NCBI GenBank assembly: GCA_031180725.1
Contig: JAPSLO010000002.1
Span: forward strand, 434,001 to 498,000
Source of the DNA: Roseomonas sp.
Lineage (GTDB): Bacteria > Pseudomonadota > Alphaproteobacteria > Acetobacterales > Acetobacteraceae
Direction: 5' to 3'
Length of the DNA: 64,000 bases
Shown here: one piece after another, positions 42,056 through 51,343 of the stretch
How the letters are laid out: each line of letters begins with the position of its first letter
How positions within the stretch are numbered: the first letter of the stretch is position 1
Notes under the pieces: model-generated
Database searches by the model: none
What the model was told of the DNA's origin: nothing
The model's input: the letters and a program-made list of their open reading frames with translations, nothing else
Translations under genes and position numbers: made by a program

Positions 42056-42073
42056 AAGACCCGAGTAGAAGAC
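42048..42073 (+). repeat. 13-bp tandem duplication across a stop codon
   Basis: CCGAGTAGAAGAC occurs twice, head to tail (42048-42060 and 42061-42073). The first copy contains the TAG stop of the Bug gene. It looks like a simple replication slip. Confidence 0.8.
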
Positions 42074-42122
42074 CCGGTGCCATGACCTTTCCCGCGGCCG
42101 CCGGCGCGGGCGGTCGCCGCCC

Positions 42123-42992
42123 ATGACCGCGCAGCCCAACCAGCACCTGGCCGGCATCCTGCTGATGTCGGCCGCTGTGCTGCTCTTTTCCATCAACGAC
42201 GTGCTGGGGAAGTGGCTGGTCGCCACCTATTCCGTGGCGCAGGTGCTGGTACTGCGCAGCATCGCCGCGCTGCTGGTGCTGGCGCCGCTGGTGAAGCGCG
42301 ACGGCGTGCACCACCTGCTGCGGCCGCCGCGCATGCGCATCCAGATCCTGCGCGTGGCCTGCGGCACGCTGGAGGTAGGCAGCTTCTACTGGGCCGTCTC
42401 CATGATGCCGTTGGCGGACACCATGGCCTTCTGGATGGCCTGCCCGATCTTCGTCGCCGTCGCCTCGGCCGTGGTGCTGCAGGAGAGGCTGAAGCCGGCA
42501 CGGCTGGCGGCGGTGGTGCTGGGCTTCGTGGGAGTGCTGCTGGCGCTCGGCGCGGGGCTGGACAGCGGCTGGCTGCCGATGGCGATCGCCCTGTTCGGGG
42601 TGTGCTGCTACACGGGCTACCTGATGGCCACGCGCGCCCTGCGCGGATCGCCGGCCAGCGTGCTGGCGGTGTACCAGATGGGCAGCGCGCTGGTCTTCGG
42701 CCTGGTGATGCTGCCCTTCGCCTGGGTGCCGCCCGGCCTGCTGGACGTGGTGCTGCTGATGCTGCTGGGCGTGGTCGGGGCGGGCGCTCATCTGATGGTG
42801 ACGCATTCCCTGGCGCTGGCACCTGCCGCCGTGGTGGTGCCCTGGCAATACGCCATGATCCTCTGGGCCATCCTGTTCGGCTGGATCTTCTTCGGCGATG
42901 TGCCGGAGCCCGTGATGCTGGCCGGCGTGGCGGTGATCATCGCCGCGGGCTTCTGGCTGACGCGGCTGGACCTGCGCGGCGCAAGGGGGTGA
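42123..42992 (+). CDS. EamA/DMT-superfamily transporter, 289 aa
   Basis: The product has ten hydrophobic helices and two EamA repeats, typical of drug/metabolite transporters (amino-acid, nucleoside or sugar exporters). The N terminus is AGILLMSAAVLLFSINDVLGKWLV; VLRSIAALLVLAPLV and EVGSFYWAVSMMPLADTMAFWMACPIFVAVAS follow, and the second repeat has AWVPPGLLDVVLLMLLGVVGAGAHLMVTHSLALAPAAVVVPWQYAMILW. The last helices match the usual EamA ending. Substrate unknown. The gene ends at a structured region shared with the convergent cupin gene. Confidence 0.88.
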   Translation: MTAQPNQHLAGILLMSAAVLLFSINDVLGKWLVATYSVAQVLVLRSIAALLVLAPLVKRDGVHHLLRPPRMRIQILRVACGTLEVGSFYWAVSMMPLADTMAFWMACPIFVAVASAVVLQERLKPARLAAVVLGFVGVLLALGAGLDSGWLPMAIALFGVCCYTGYLMATRALRGSPASVLAVYQMGSALVFGLVMLPFAWVPPGLLDVVLLMLLGVVGAGAHLMVTHSLALAPAAVVVPWQYAMILWAILFGWIFFGDVPEPVMLAGVAVIIAAGFWLTRLDLRGARG

Positions 42993-42995
42993 GTT

Positions 42996-43044
42996 CCGGG
43001 GGCGCTGCCCCCGAGCCCCCGCTGGGGCGGAGGCTGCCCCCCGG
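42996..43044. terminator. nested hairpins between convergent genes
   Basis: A local hairpin GGGGGC-GCT-GCCCCC (42998-43012) sits inside a longer pairing of CCGGGGG (42996-43002) with CCCCCGG near 43038-43044. It lies between the ends of the EamA and cupin genes and could end both transcripts. No T run is present. Confidence 0.5.
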
Positions 43045-43064
43045 ACCTCGCCTTCTGCCCGGGA

Positions 43065-43460
43065 CTAGGACCGGAACGCGGGCTCCCAGGGACCTGGTAC
43101 GAATACGGCCTCGTCCTCGCCCGGCCAGGGCGGCATGGTGACGGCGACTGCCGCGAGCGCCTCGCCCCCGGTGCAGCGGAATTGGAATCGGGTACCAACG
43201 GGGATGGCAATGCTGGTGCCCGGGCGCAGCACGGTCACCTCCTCCACACCCTCGGTGGCCCGCCACATCTCGCCCTCCCCCGCCAGCACGTACCACAACT
43301 CCTCCACGGTGCGATGGACGACCGCCTTCGAGGTCTCCCCCGGCCGCAGGCGGAAATGCGCCATGCTGCCGCCGGTAAGGCTGAGCAGGATGCGCACCTC
43401 CGACCCGTCGGGGGCCAGGACATCGGGAAGATCGGGGAGAGCCTTGGTGGCGATGGTCAT
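43065..43460 (-). CDS. cupin-domain protein, 131 aa
   Basis: The ATG at 43460 is used; a GTG four codons upstream is an alternative. The body is a single cupin barrel: ILLSLTGGSMAHFRLRPGETSKAVVHRTVEELWYVLAGEGEMW (metal-site strand one, with one His and a Glu pair) and LRPGTSIAIPVGTRFQFRCTGGEALAAVAVTMPPWPG. Such proteins are often sugar-phosphate isomerase-like, dioxygenase or regulatory; the partial metal site (one clear His) does not settle which. It is transcribed alone between convergent EamA and rplQ terminator regions. Confidence 0.82.
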   Translation of the reverse strand: MTIATKALPDLPDVLAPDGSEVRILLSLTGGSMAHFRLRPGETSKAVVHRTVEELWYVLAGEGEMWRATEGVEEVTVLRPGTSIAIPVGTRFQFRCTGGEALAAVAVTMPPWPGEDEAVFVPGPWEPAFRS

Positions 43461-43576
43461 CGGGGCATCCACTCAGCGCAAGATGCAACCACAGCGGACC
43501 TGGCCATTCAATCGGAGGACCGGCCCTTGCGCCATCCGCAGGCATTCAGACCTTGGGAGTGCCTCCTCAAACGAAA

Positions 43577-43598
43577 AAGGGCGCCTCGCGGCGCCCTT
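43577..43598 (-). terminator. rho-independent terminator of the ribosomal cluster after rplQ
   Basis: Minus strand: AAGGGCGCC pairs with GGCGCCCTT across a 4-base loop (43577-43598), followed by TTTCG. It lies 28 bp after rplQ, the last gene of the alpha operon. Confidence 0.8.
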
Positions 43599-43625
43599 CC
43601 TGCGTCTCTGACCTAGAGCGGCGCC

Positions 43626-44048
43626 TTACGCCGCCTCCTGCTCCTCGACCGCCTCCGGCTTCGGGCCGCTGTCCTGGCCCTTCGCCGTCACGTCGCGCTC
43701 CACCAGTTCAATCACCGCCATGGGGGCGGCATCGCCATAGCGGACGCCGGCCTTCAGCACGCGGGTGTAGCCGCCCGGACGGGCCTTGTAGCGCTCCGCG
43801 ATGGTGGTGAAGAGCTTGTCCACCACCTTCTCGTCGCGGATCTGGGCATAGGCCTGACGGCGGGCATGCAGGTCGCCGCGCTTGCCGAGGGTGATGATGC
43901 GCTCGACATACGGGCGCAGCTCCTTCGCCTTCGGCAGGGTGGTGGTGATCTGCTCGTGCTTGATCAGGCTGGTCGCCATGCTGCGCAGCATGGCGATCCG
44001 GTGGGAGGAGGTGACGCCGAGCTTACGGCCCGAAACCCCGTGACGCAT
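43626..44048 (-). CDS. rplQ: 50S ribosomal protein L17 (bL17)
   Basis: L17 is a globular protein near the peptide exit tunnel. It has 140 aa, starting [46 protein letters not shown], the standard L17 N terminus. After [31 protein letters not shown] it has a disordered Gln/Glu/Lys tail of about 20 residues, common in alphaproteobacteria. It is the last gene of the rpsM-rpsK-rpoA-rplQ group, 33 bp after rpoA, and stops ahead of a strong terminator. Confidence 0.96.
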   Translation of the reverse strand: MRHGVSGRKLGVTSSHRIAMLRSMATSLIKHEQITTTLPKAKELRPYVERIITLGKRGDLHARRQAYAQIRDEKVVDKLFTTIAERYKARPGGYTRVLKAGVRYGDAAPMAVIELVERDVTAKGQDSGPKPEAVEEQEAA

Positions 44049-44081
44049 GATACCTGTCCTTCAAACCTCTCAGGGCCGCCC

Positions 44082-45095
44082 TCAGAAGGGCTCCTCCAGC
44101 TTCTTCGCCAGGTCCTCGATGTTCTCCGGCGGCCAGCCCGGCACCGTCATGCCGAGGCCAAGGCCCATGGAGGCGAGGACTTCCTTGATCTCGTTCAGCG
44201 ACTTGCGGCCGAAGTTCGGAGTGCGGAGCATCTCCTGCTCGGTCTTCTGCACGAGGTCGCCGATATAGACGATGTTGTCGTTCTTCAGGCAGTTCGCGCT
44301 GCGGACCGACAGTTCCAGCTCGTCCACCTTGCGCAGCAGGTTGCGGTTGAAGGGCAGGTCGTCGCGGACCTCCTCCACCACCCGCGCGCGCGGCTCCTCG
44401 AAGTTAATGAAGAGCTGCAGCTGCTCCTGCAAGATGCGGGCGGCGATGCCCACCGCATCCTCGGGCGTCACTGTGCCGTCGGTTTCCACCGTCAGCACCA
44501 GCTTGTCGTAGTCGGTCTTCTGGCCGACGCGGGTGGGCTGCACCTGATAGGCCACGCGGCGCACCGGGGAGTAGATCGCATCCACCGGGATCAGGCCGAT
44601 CGGTGCGTCCTCTGGCCGGTTCTCGGCCGCCGGGACATAGCCCTTGCCGGTGTCGATGGTCAGCTCCATGGACAGGCGGGCGCCATCGTCCAGCGTGCAG
44701 ATCACCAGCTCCGGGTTGGCGATCTCGATGTCGCCGGTCGTCTGGATCTGGCCGGCGGTCACCTCGCCCGGGCCCGTGGCGGTCAGCTGCAGACGCTTCG
44801 GGCCCTCGCCCTGGTAGCGAACCGCCAACTGCTTCACGTTCAGGACGATGTCGGTGACGTCCTCACGTACACCCTGGAGGGAGCTGAATTCGTGCAGGAC
44901 CCCGTCGATCCGGATACCGGTCACCGCCGCGCCCTGCAGCGAGGACAGCAGGATGCGGCGCAGCGCATTGCCAAGCGTCATGCCGAAGCCGCGTTCCAGC
45001 GGCTCGGCGATGATGGTGGCGACGCGGGTCGGATCGGCGCCGAGTTCGACGTCCTTCTTGGTCTCGATCAGCGAACGCCAGTTCTTCTCGATCAC
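44082..45095 (-). CDS. rpoA: DNA-directed RNA polymerase subunit alpha
   Basis: Alpha nucleates polymerase assembly and contacts UP elements and activators. The GTG at 45095 ([18 protein letters not shown]) gives 337 aa, matching the usual length; a longer frame to 45155 is not alpha-like. The N-terminal domain has the dimerisation signature [28 protein letters not shown]; the C-terminal domain has [41 protein letters not shown], which includes the DNA-contacting residues. It lies between rpsK and rplQ as in most bacteria. Confidence 0.97.
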   Translation of the reverse strand: MIEKNWRSLIETKKDVELGADPTRVATIIAEPLERGFGMTLGNALRRILLSSLQGAAVTGIRIDGVLHEFSSLQGVREDVTDIVLNVKQLAVRYQGEGPKRLQLTATGPGEVTAGQIQTTGDIEIANPELVICTLDDGARLSMELTIDTGKGYVPAAENRPEDAPIGLIPVDAIYSPVRRVAYQVQPTRVGQKTDYDKLVLTVETDGTVTPEDAVGIAARILQEQLQLFINFEEPRARVVEEVRDDLPFNRNLLRKVDELELSVRSANCLKNDNIVYIGDLVQKTEQEMLRTPNFGRKSLNEIKEVLASMGLGLGMTVPGWPPENIEDLAKKLEEPF

Positions 45096-45196
45096 GGTCT
45101 CTATCCTATGCCCGGCCTGACGCGTCGTGTGGCGGCCCCGACCGCCGCGCACCAAGCGCGGGGCAAGGGCGGCGGGGTCTCAGCCCCCGCCGCGGA

Positions 45197-45601
45197 TCAC
45201 ACGCGGCGCCGCTTGCGCGGGCGGCAACCATTGTGCGGGATCGGCGTCACATCGCGAATGGCGGTGACGTAGAAGCCCACGGCCTGCAGGGCACGAAGAG
45301 CGGACTCACGGCCCGAGCCGGGACCGGAGACCTGGATCTCCAGCGTCTCCATGCCATGCTCGCGCGCCTTGCGGCCCGCATCCTCGGCCGCGACCTGGGC
45401 GGCGTAGGGGGTGGACTTCCGGCTGCCCTTGAAGCCCTGGCTGCCGGCCGACGACCAGGCGATGGCGTTGCCCTGCGCGTCGGTGATGGTCACGACCGTG
45501 TTGTTGAAGCTGGCCAGCACGTGCGCCACGCCGGAGCTGATGTTCTTCCGCTCCTTCTTGCGCGGACGCGAGCCGGCGCCGCCACGGGGTTCGCGAGCCA
45601 T
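45197..45601 (-). CDS. rpsK: 30S ribosomal protein S11 (uS11)
   Basis: S11 lines the platform of the 30S subunit near the mRNA exit. It has 134 aa. The N terminus is basic ([43 protein letters not shown]), followed by [34 protein letters not shown] and the C-terminal [15 protein letters not shown] block, all universal S11 marks. It starts two bases after the rpsM stop, consistent with tight coupling. Confidence 0.97.
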   Translation of the reverse strand: MAREPRGGAGSRPRKKERKNISSGVAHVLASFNNTVVTITDAQGNAIAWSSAGSQGFKGSRKSTPYAAQVAAEDAGRKAREHGMETLEIQVSGPGSGRESALRALQAVGFYVTAIRDVTPIPHNGCRPRKRRRV

Positions 45602-45602
45602 C

Positions 45603-45980
45603 TTACTTCGTCACCTTCTTCTTGCCGGCGATCGGAACCGCCTTACCCTTGCGCGTGCGCGCATTCGTGTGGGTGCGCTGGCCACGGACCGGCAGACCCT
45701 TGCGGTGACGCAGGCCGCGATAGCAGGCCATGTCCATCAGCCGCTTCTTGTTCATCGCCTCTTCGCGGCGCAGGTCACCCTCGACCCGGTACTCGCGGTC
45801 GATCAGCTCGCGGATCCGCAGGATCTCCTCGTCCGTGAGCTGGTTGACCCGGCGATCCTCGGGGATGCCGAGCGCGCTGATGATGTCCACCGCGTTCTTC
45901 GGACCAATGCCGTAGATGTAACGAAGCGAGATGGCGACCCGCTTGTTGGTCGGGATGTTCACGCCGGCGATGCGCGCCAC
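45603..45980 (-). CDS. rpsM: 30S ribosomal protein S13 (uS13)
   Basis: S13 sits in the 30S head and contacts P-site tRNA and the 50S subunit. A GTG at 45980, with GGAGAG 7 bases upstream, gives 125 aa. It begins [26 protein letters not shown] and has the [23 protein letters not shown]-terminal tail. It starts the alpha group; a 163-bp gap separates it from adk and holds a large palindrome and a weak promoter candidate. Confidence 0.96.
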   Translation of the reverse strand: MARIAGVNIPTNKRVAISLRYIYGIGPKNAVDIISALGIPEDRRVNQLTDEEILRIRELIDREYRVEGDLRREEAMNKKRLMDMACYRGLRHRKGLPVRGQRTHTNARTRKGKAVPIAGKKKVTK

Positions 45981-46018
45981 GGTGCGTCTCTCCTTGCGGG
46001 GCGGTTCAGCCCCTCTAG

Positions 46019-46038
46019 ACGCCGGCCGCGGCCGGCGT
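46019..46038. repeat. 20-bp perfect palindrome in the rpsM leader
   Basis: ACGCCGGCCGCGGCCGGCGT reads the same on both strands. It lies 38 bp before the rpsM start on the minus strand and 105 bp after adk. It could be a leader structure (S4-type autoregulation is known in this operon in E. coli) or a weak terminator of adk; it has no T run. Confidence 0.6.
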
Positions 46039-46106
46039 TGTGGTCATGGTCCAGTTAAGCAACGGCGAAGGACGGCCGGGGCCGAGCCCCGAACCGCGAG
46101 GGCGGC

Positions 46107-46136
46107 CGACTACACCGCCCCCGGGCCGGGAGTCAA
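46107..46136 (-). promoter_or_regulatory. weak candidate promoter of the alpha group
   Basis: Minus strand: TTGACT (46131-46136), 18-bp spacer, TAGTCG (46107-46112). The -35 is good, the -10 poor. It lies just after the adk stop and about 125 bp before rpsM. Confidence 0.3.
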
Positions 46137-46143
46137 GCGCCTG

Positions 46144-46806
46144 TCATATGCCCCCGGCAGGACTGCCAAGAATGGCCTGCAACTGACGCGTCACCTCGTC
46201 CATCCCCGCCATGCCATCCACCTGCCGCAGCTTTCCCTGGGCGGCATAGAAGGGCAGCAGAGGGGCGGTCTGGCGGTGATAGGCCTCCAGCCGAGCGCCG
46301 ACCGTTTCCGCCTTGTCGTCGGCCCGGCGGACGAAGTCGGTGCTGCCGCAGACATCGCACACCCCCGCCGCGGCAGTGGGTTTGAAACGGTCATGGTAGC
46401 CCGTGCCACACTTCGCGCAGGTGAAGCGGCCGGCGATGCGCTCCACCAGGGCGGCGTCGTCCACCTTCAGCTCGATCACGTGGTCGAGCTCCATCTTCTG
46501 CTCGCGCAGCATCAGGTCCAGCGACTCGGCCTGCGGCACGGTGCGGGGGAAGCCATCCAGGATGAAGCCCCGGGCGCAATCCGGCTGCTGCACGCGCTTG
46601 GCTAGCATGGCGGTGACGATGGCATCCGGCACCAGTTCGCCCCGCTCCATGATGGCCTTGGCCTCCCGGCCCAATTCGGAGCCGGACTTCACCTCGGCGC
46701 GCAGCATGTCGCCGGTGGAGATTTGGGCGATGCCGTAGGCTTCCTCCAGCCGCTTGGCCTGAGTGCCCTTCCCCGCTCCCGGCGGGCCCAGCAGGATCAG
46801 CCTCAT
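46144..46806 (-). CDS. adk: adenylate kinase
   Basis: Adk interconverts AMP, ADP and ATP. It has 220 aa, with the P-loop [14 protein letters not shown] (residues 7-20), [11 protein letters not shown] in the AMP site and [18 protein letters not shown]. The LID carries a CxxC...CxxC zinc-binding set ([12 protein letters not shown] and [14 protein letters not shown]), so this is the zinc-binding long form, not the E. coli type. Its ATG overlaps the secY stop (ATGA), a normal neighbour in ribosomal clusters. Confidence 0.97.
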   Translation of the reverse strand: MRLILLGPPGAGKGTQAKRLEEAYGIAQISTGDMLRAEVKSGSELGREAKAIMERGELVPDAIVTAMLAKRVQQPDCARGFILDGFPRTVPQAESLDLMLREQKMELDHVIELKVDDAALVERIAGRFTCAKCGTGYHDRFKPTAAAGVCDVCGSTDFVRRADDKAETVGARLEAYHRQTAPLLPFYAAQGKLRQVDGMAGMDEVTRQLQAILGSPAGGI

Positions 46807-48170
46807 CGTCCGCGCCCCCCGGGTTGCGTGCCGCGGCCGCCCAGCCGCGCCTTGCGGATCAGCCCTTCATACTGGTGGGCGAAGAGATGCGACTGCACCT
46901 GCGCCACGGTGTCCATGGTGACGGAGACGATGATCAGCAGCGAGGTGCCGCCGAAATAGAAGGGCACGCTGTACTGGGAGATCAGGATCTCCGGCAGGAT
47001 GCAGATGACGGCCAGGTAGGTGGCGCCGACCACCGTCAGGCGGGTCAGCACCCGGTCGAAATACTCCGCCGTCGGCTGGCCAGGGCGGATTCCCGGCACG
47101 AAGCCGCCGTATTTGCGCAGATTGTCCGCCGTCTCCTGCGGGTTGAAGACCACGGCGGTGTAGAAGAAGGAGAAGAACACGATCCCGGCCAGGTAGAGCG
47201 CCATGTAGAGGGGCTGGCCATGCGCCAGCAGGTTGGCGATCTCGGTCAGGATGCCGGGCTCGGCCTCGTTCCGGCTGAAAGCGGCGAAGGTCGCCGGCAA
47301 CAGCAGCAGGGAGGAGGCGAAGATCGGCGGCATCACACCGGCCGTGTTCAGTTTCAGCGGCAGGTGCGTGTTCTCGCCCCCGAACATCCGGTTGCCCACT
47401 TGGCGCTTCGGATACTGCACCGGGATGCGGCGCTGCGCGCGTTCCATGAAGACCACGGCGGCGATCACCACCAGGGCGGCGAGCAGGAAGAAGATGATGA
47501 AGAAGGTGGAAAGCGCGCCGGTGCGCCCCAGCTCCAGCGTGCTGGCGAGCGCGGAGGGCAGGTTCGCCACGATTCCGGCGAAGATGATCAGGCTGATGCC
47601 GTTGCCGACGCCGCGCGCGGTGATCTGCTCGCCCAGCCACATCAGGAACATCGTTCCGCCGACCAGGGTGATCACGCAGGAGATGCGAAAGAACCAGCCC
47701 GGGTCATGCACAGCCGGCCCGAAGCTGCCGGTCAGCGACTCCATGCCGATCGCGATGCCGTAGGCCTGGAAGATGGCGATCACCAGTGTGAGGTAGCGGG
47801 TGTACTGGTTCAGCTTCTTCCGGCCCGTCTCGCCTTCCTTCTTCAACTGCTCCCAGCTTGGGATGGCGGCGGTCATCAACTGCACAATGATGCTGGCCGA
47901 GATATAGGGCATGATGTTCAGGGCGAAGACGGTCATGCGCCCCAGCGCACCGCCGGTGAACATGTCGAACATGCCCAGGATGCCGCCGCCCATCTGGTTC
48001 AGCAGCTCGCCCAGCACGGCCGCATCCACTCCCGGCACCGGCACATAGGAGCCAATCCGGTAGACGATCAGCGCCCCCAGGGTGAACCAGATGCGCTTCT
48101 TCAACTCGGTCGCCTTGGCCAGGACGCCGAGATTCAGATTGGCCGCGAGTTGTTCGGCGGCGGACGCCAT
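46803..48170 (-). CDS. secY: protein translocase subunit SecY
   Basis: SecY forms the protein-conducting channel of the Sec translocase. It has 455 aa with ten hydrophobic helices. The start is [68 protein letters not shown] (plug and helix 2 region), [17 protein letters not shown] and [31 protein letters not shown] are standard signatures. It lies between rplO and adk, as is usual at the end of the spc operon. The gap to rplO is 153 bp. Confidence 0.97.
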   Translation of the reverse strand: MASAAEQLAANLNLGVLAKATELKKRIWFTLGALIVYRIGSYVPVPGVDAAVLGELLNQMGGGILGMFDMFTGGALGRMTVFALNIMPYISASIIVQLMTAAIPSWEQLKKEGETGRKKLNQYTRYLTLVIAIFQAYGIAIGMESLTGSFGPAVHDPGWFFRISCVITLVGGTMFLMWLGEQITARGVGNGISLIIFAGIVANLPSALASTLELGRTGALSTFFIIFFLLAALVVIAAVVFMERAQRRIPVQYPKRQVGNRMFGGENTHLPLKLNTAGVMPPIFASSLLLLPATFAAFSRNEAEPGILTEIANLLAHGQPLYMALYLAGIVFFSFFYTAVVFNPQETADNLRKYGGFVPGIRPGQPTAEYFDRVLTRLTVVGATYLAVICILPEILISQYSVPFYFGGTSLLIIVSVTMDTVAQVQSHLFAHQYEGLIRKARLGGRGTQPGGRGR

Positions 48171-48323
48171 GCACTTCTCTCCTCACGATTGCGGCGCCCC
48201 GGGATGCCCGGGACGCCGCATCGCAGCCACTCTAAAGTGCCGCCCGCCCCTCAGCGGTGCAAGGGCGGCCCGCAGTTCGTTCAGGCAGAGGCCGCACGGC
48301 TTGGCTCCGCACGGCCAGTCGCG

Positions 48324-48815
48324 TCAGCCTTCCGCCGCGGCCTCGGCCGGGGCGGTCACCGTCACGCTGCCGCCGGCAGCCTCGATGGCCGCCACCGCGG
48401 CAGCCGAGGCGCCCGTCACCGTCAGGGTCACGGCGCGCTTGATCTCGCCCTTCGCCAGCAGGCGCACGCCCGCCAGCTTGGAGGAGGTCTTCACCACACC
48501 CGCTTCCTTCAGCGCGGCCTCGTCGATCGGCTGGCCGGCCGGCAGGCGGCCTTCCTCGATCGCCTTGTCCAGCGCGCCGATGTTCAGCACCGCGTATTCC
48601 TTGCGGAACGGGTTCACGAAGCCTCGCTTCGGCAGGCGACGATAGATCGGGAGCTGGCCGCCCTCGAACCCATTCAGCCGCACGCCGGTGCGCGCCTTCT
48701 GGCCCTTCACGCCGCGGCCGCCGGTCTTGCCCTTGCCCGACCCAATGCCGCGGCCGATGCGCTTGAACTTGTCCCGCGCGCCTTCGTTGTCGCGGATCTC
48801 ATTCAGCTTCGGCAT
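48324..48815 (-). CDS. rplO: 50S ribosomal protein L15 (uL15)
   Basis: L15 binds 23S rRNA domain II. It has 163 aa, starting [66 protein letters not shown]; the Gly/Lys/Arg-rich first third is typical. The C-terminal half has [23 protein letters not shown] and ends in an Ala-rich tail ([21 protein letters not shown]), longer than in E. coli. It follows rpmD by 3 bp. Confidence 0.97.
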   Translation of the reverse strand: MPKLNEIRDNEGARDKFKRIGRGIGSGKGKTGGRGVKGQKARTGVRLNGFEGGQLPIYRRLPKRGFVNPFRKEYAVLNIGALDKAIEEGRLPAGQPIDEAALKEAGVVKTSSKLAGVRLLAKGEIKRAVTLTVTGASAAAVAAIEAAGGSVTVTAPAEAAAEG

Positions 48816-48818
48816 GGC

Positions 48819-49007
48819 TCAGCCCTCCACCTTCACCAGGTGGGCGACCTTGCGGATCATGCCCCGCACGGCCGGGGTATCCTCCAGCTCACGCGTCCGG
48901 TGCATCTTGTTCAGGCCGAGCCCGATCAGCGTCTCGCGCTGGCCGGGCTTGCGGCCGATCGGCGACCCGGTCTGGGTCACCTTCACGGTCTTCTTCGCTT
49001 CAGACAT
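48819..49007 (-). CDS. rpmD: 50S ribosomal protein L30 (uL30)
   Basis: L30 is a small protein on the 50S surface. It has 62 aa, with [57 protein letters not shown], the full L30 pattern, read at 48819-49007. Its ATG precedes the rpsE stop by eight bases, so the two overlap. Some alphaproteobacteria lack this protein, but here it is intact. Confidence 0.95.
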   Translation of the reverse strand: MSEAKKTVKVTQTGSPIGRKPGQRETLIGLGLNKMHRTRELEDTPAVRGMIRKVAHLVKVEG

Positions 49008-49635
49008 TCGCCGCCTCCGCGGTCGCCTCCGGCGTCCCGTCCTTGCGGGTGCCGAGCAGGTCGGAGACCTTCTTGCCGCGGCGCGCGGCCACCGCGCGCG
49101 GGCTGGTGCAGCGCGCGAGCGCCGCGAAGGTCGCCTTCACCATGTTATGCGGGTTGGTGGTGCCGGTGCACTTGGCAACCACGTCGCCCATGCCCAGCGT
49201 TTCGAACACCGCGCGCATCGGGCCGCCGGCGATGATGCCCGTGCCGGCCGGCGCCGCACGCAAGATCACCCGGCCCGCGCCGAACTCGCCGATGATGTCG
49301 TGGTGGAGCGTGCGCCCCTCCTTCATCGGCACGCGGATCATGCCGCGCTTGGCCTGCTCGGTCGCCTTGCGGATCGCCTCCGGCACCTCGCGGGCCTTGC
49401 CGGCGCCCCAGCCGACGCGCCCCTTCTGGTCGCCAACCACGACGAGCGCGGCGAAGCTGAAGCGACGGCCGCCCTTCACCACCTTCGCGACGCGGTTGAT
49501 GGTGACCAGCTTGTCCTTGAGCTCGTCGCCTTCCGTCCGCTCGGGGCGGTTGTCGCGGTCGCGGTCGCGGCCGCGGCCACGACGGCGCTCACCGCCCTCG
49601 CCGCCCTCGCCGCCGGTCCTCGGTTCCCGTGCCAT
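49000..49635 (-). CDS. rpsE: 30S ribosomal protein S5 (uS5)
   Basis: S5 takes part in decoding fidelity and forms the mRNA entry with S3 and S4. It has 211 aa, longer than the usual 166 or so because of an Arg/Gly/Asp-rich N-terminal extension of about 35 residues ([21 protein letters not shown]). The body is normal: [46 protein letters not shown] and [20 protein letters not shown]. It overlaps rpmD at its 3' end. Confidence 0.97.
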   Translation of the reverse strand: MAREPRTGGEGGEGGERRRGRGRDRDRDNRPERTEGDELKDKLVTINRVAKVVKGGRRFSFAALVVVGDQKGRVGWGAGKAREVPEAIRKATEQAKRGMIRVPMKEGRTLHHDIIGEFGAGRVILRAAPAGTGIIAGGPMRAVFETLGMGDVVAKCTGTTNPHNMVKATFAALARCTSPRAVAARRGKKVSDLLGTRKDGTPEATAEAANV

Positions 49636-49646
49636 TCCCGTACCTC

Positions 49647-50009
49647 TCAGAACGACAGGCCGCCCTCGCGGGCAGCCTCCGCCAGCGCCTTGACGCGGCC
49701 ATGATAGATGTAGGGCCCGCGGTCGAAGACGACCTCGGTGACGCCAGCGGCCAGAGCACGCTCCGCCACCAGCTTGCCCACGGCCGTCGCCGCGTCCTTG
49801 TCGGCGCCGGTCTTCAGGGACTCGCGCATCGCCTTCTCCAGGCTGGACGCGGCAGCGACCGTGCGGCCCTGCTGGTCGTCGATCACCTGGGCGTAGATGT
49901 GCTTGCCCGAACGGAAGACCGAGAGCCGCGGACGGCCGCCGCTCTTGATCTTCAGCTGATAGCGCAGCCGGGCCCGCCGGCGCGCCTGCAATGCGAGCTT
50001 TTCGGCCAT
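49647..50009 (-). CDS. rplR: 50S ribosomal protein L18 (uL18)
   Basis: L18 binds 5S rRNA. It has 120 aa: [54 protein letters not shown], then [43 protein letters not shown] at the C terminus, the common L18 pattern. It touches rplF (TAATG overlap of one base) and is followed 11 bp later by rpsE. Confidence 0.97.
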   Translation of the reverse strand: MAEKLALQARRRARLRYQLKIKSGGRPRLSVFRSGKHIYAQVIDDQQGRTVAAASSLEKAMRESLKTGADKDAATAVGKLVAERALAAGVTEVVFDRGPYIYHGRVKALAEAAREGGLSF

Positions 50010-50542
50010 TACTTCTTCTTACCCTCCTTCCGGAGGATCACCTCGTTGTCGTACCGCACGCCCTTGCCCTTGTAGGGCTCGGGGCCGCGATAGGCGCGGA
50101 TCTCGGCCGCAACCTGGCCCACCTGGCGCTTGTCCGCGCCTTCCACCTTGATGGCGGTCGGCCGCTCCACGGTGATCTTGATGCCCTTCGGCACCGGATA
50201 GCGGATTTCGTGGCTGTAGCCGAGGTTCAGCACCAGGTCGTTGCCCTGCATCGCGGCACGATAGCCGGTGCCGGTGATCTCCATGGACTTCGAAAAGCCC
50301 GTGGACACGCCGGTCACCATGCCCTGGATCAGGCTGCGGGTCGTACCCCACATGGTGCGGGCGCGACGATCCTCGCCCTTGGGCGAGACCGCAACCTGGC
50401 CGCCCTCGATCTTCACCTCGACCTCATCTGTGAGGTCGAGCTTCAGCTCACCGAGCTTGCCCTTGGCCACGACGGTGCGGCCCTGCAGCGCCACCTGGAC
50501 GCCGGCCGGGACGGGCACAGGATATTTGCCAACGCGCGACAT
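50009..50542 (-). CDS. rplF: 50S ribosomal protein L6 (uL6)
   Basis: L6 lies near the GTPase centre and helps factor binding. The ATG at 50542 gives 177 aa, the normal size: [33 protein letters not shown], then [41 protein letters not shown] and the C-terminal [32 protein letters not shown]. The frame is open to 50608 but lacks L6 character before the chosen start. Order rpsH-rplF-rplR is standard. Confidence 0.97.
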   Translation of the reverse strand: MSRVGKYPVPVPAGVQVALQGRTVVAKGKLGELKLDLTDEVEVKIEGGQVAVSPKGEDRRARTMWGTTRSLIQGMVTGVSTGFSKSMEITGTGYRAAMQGNDLVLNLGYSHEIRYPVPKGIKITVERPTAIKVEGADKRQVGQVAAEIRAYRGPEPYKGKGVRYDNEVILRKEGKKK

Positions 50543-50555
50543 TCCCCTGCCCTCC

Positions 50556-50954
50556 TCAGAACACGCGGCAGAGGACCTCGCCGCCAACATTGGCGGTCCG
50601 GGCCTCATGGTCGCTCATCACGCCCTTCGGCGTGGACAGGATGGAGATGCCGAGGCCCGCATAGAACTTCGGCAGGTCCGCGATCTTCGAATAGACGCGC
50701 CGGCCCGGCTTGGAGACGCGATGGATCTCCTTGATGGCGGGCTCGCCTTCCGAATACTTCAGCTCAATCGCGATGACCTTCACGCCGGGACGGATCTCCT
50801 CGGTCGAGAAGGCGCGGATATAGCCCTCGCGCTTCAGCACATCGAGCACGTTCTCACGCAGCTTCGAGGCCGGGGCGACGCAGCGGCTCTGCCGCGCGCG
50901 CTGGGCGTTGCGGATGCGGGTGAGCATATCACCCAGCGGATCGGACAGCGACAT
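50556..50954 (-). CDS. rpsH: 30S ribosomal protein S8 (uS8)
   Basis: S8 is a primary 16S rRNA binder and, in E. coli, the translational repressor of the spc operon. It has 132 aa: [43 protein letters not shown], and the C-terminal [33 protein letters not shown] that carries the conserved STxxG-type RNA-binding site. It lies 12 bp after rpsN and 13 bp before rplF. Confidence 0.97.
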   Translation of the reverse strand: MSLSDPLGDMLTRIRNAQRARQSRCVAPASKLRENVLDVLKREGYIRAFSTEEIRPGVKVIAIELKYSEGEPAIKEIHRVSKPGRRVYSKIADLPKFYAGLGISILSTPKGVMSDHEARTANVGGEVLCRVF

Positions 50955-50966
50955 GCGCGGCCCTCC

Positions 50967-51272
50967 TTACCAGCTCGCCTTGACCACGCCCGGAAGCTGG
51001 CCCGTATTGGCCAGTTCGCGGAGCATGTTCCGGCTCAGCTTGAACTTGCGGTAATTGCCGCGGGGGCGGCCGGTCAGCTCGCAGCGCAGGCGCACGCGGT
51101 TCTGCGCGCCGTTGCGCGGCAGCTGCGCCAGCTTCAGCGTCGCCTCGAAGCGCTCCTCGACGGGCCGCGCACGGTCCATCACCACCGCCTTGAGGGCAGC
51201 GCGCTTCGCGGCGTGCAGCTTGGAAAGCCGCGCGCGCCGGTTGTTCTTCTCGACAGACGAGGTCTTGGCCAT
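50967..51272 (-). CDS. rpsN: 30S ribosomal protein S14 (uS14), zinc-free type
   Basis: S14 binds the 30S head. It has 101 aa: [33 protein letters not shown] and [39 protein letters not shown]. The CxxC zinc-binding pair of the short form is absent; only a single Cys (RCEL) is present, so this is the long, zinc-independent form. It lies between rplE (70 bp away) and rpsH. Confidence 0.96.
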   Translation of the reverse strand: MAKTSSVEKNNRRARLSKLHAAKRAALKAVVMDRARPVEERFEATLKLAQLPRNGAQNRVRLRCELTGRPRGNYRKFKLSRNMLRELANTGQLPGVVKASW

Positions 51273-51343
51273 ACGGGTCTAGGTCCTCCGGAACCTGTCG
51301 GGACCCGGCGAAGAGGCCGGACCCGACGGTTTTCCAAACGGGT

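Noticed and set aside
46824-49235. A long open frame (about 800 codons) on the plus strand opposite secY, rplO, rpmD and rpsE
   Set aside because: It mirrors real ribosomal genes on the minus strand; its residues are Gly/His/Gln/Arg-rich, as expected from reading GC-rich coding DNA backwards. The same applies to similar long frames opposite the ABC gene (26658-28343), tuf (57911-60190) and the AsmA gene (33160-34698).
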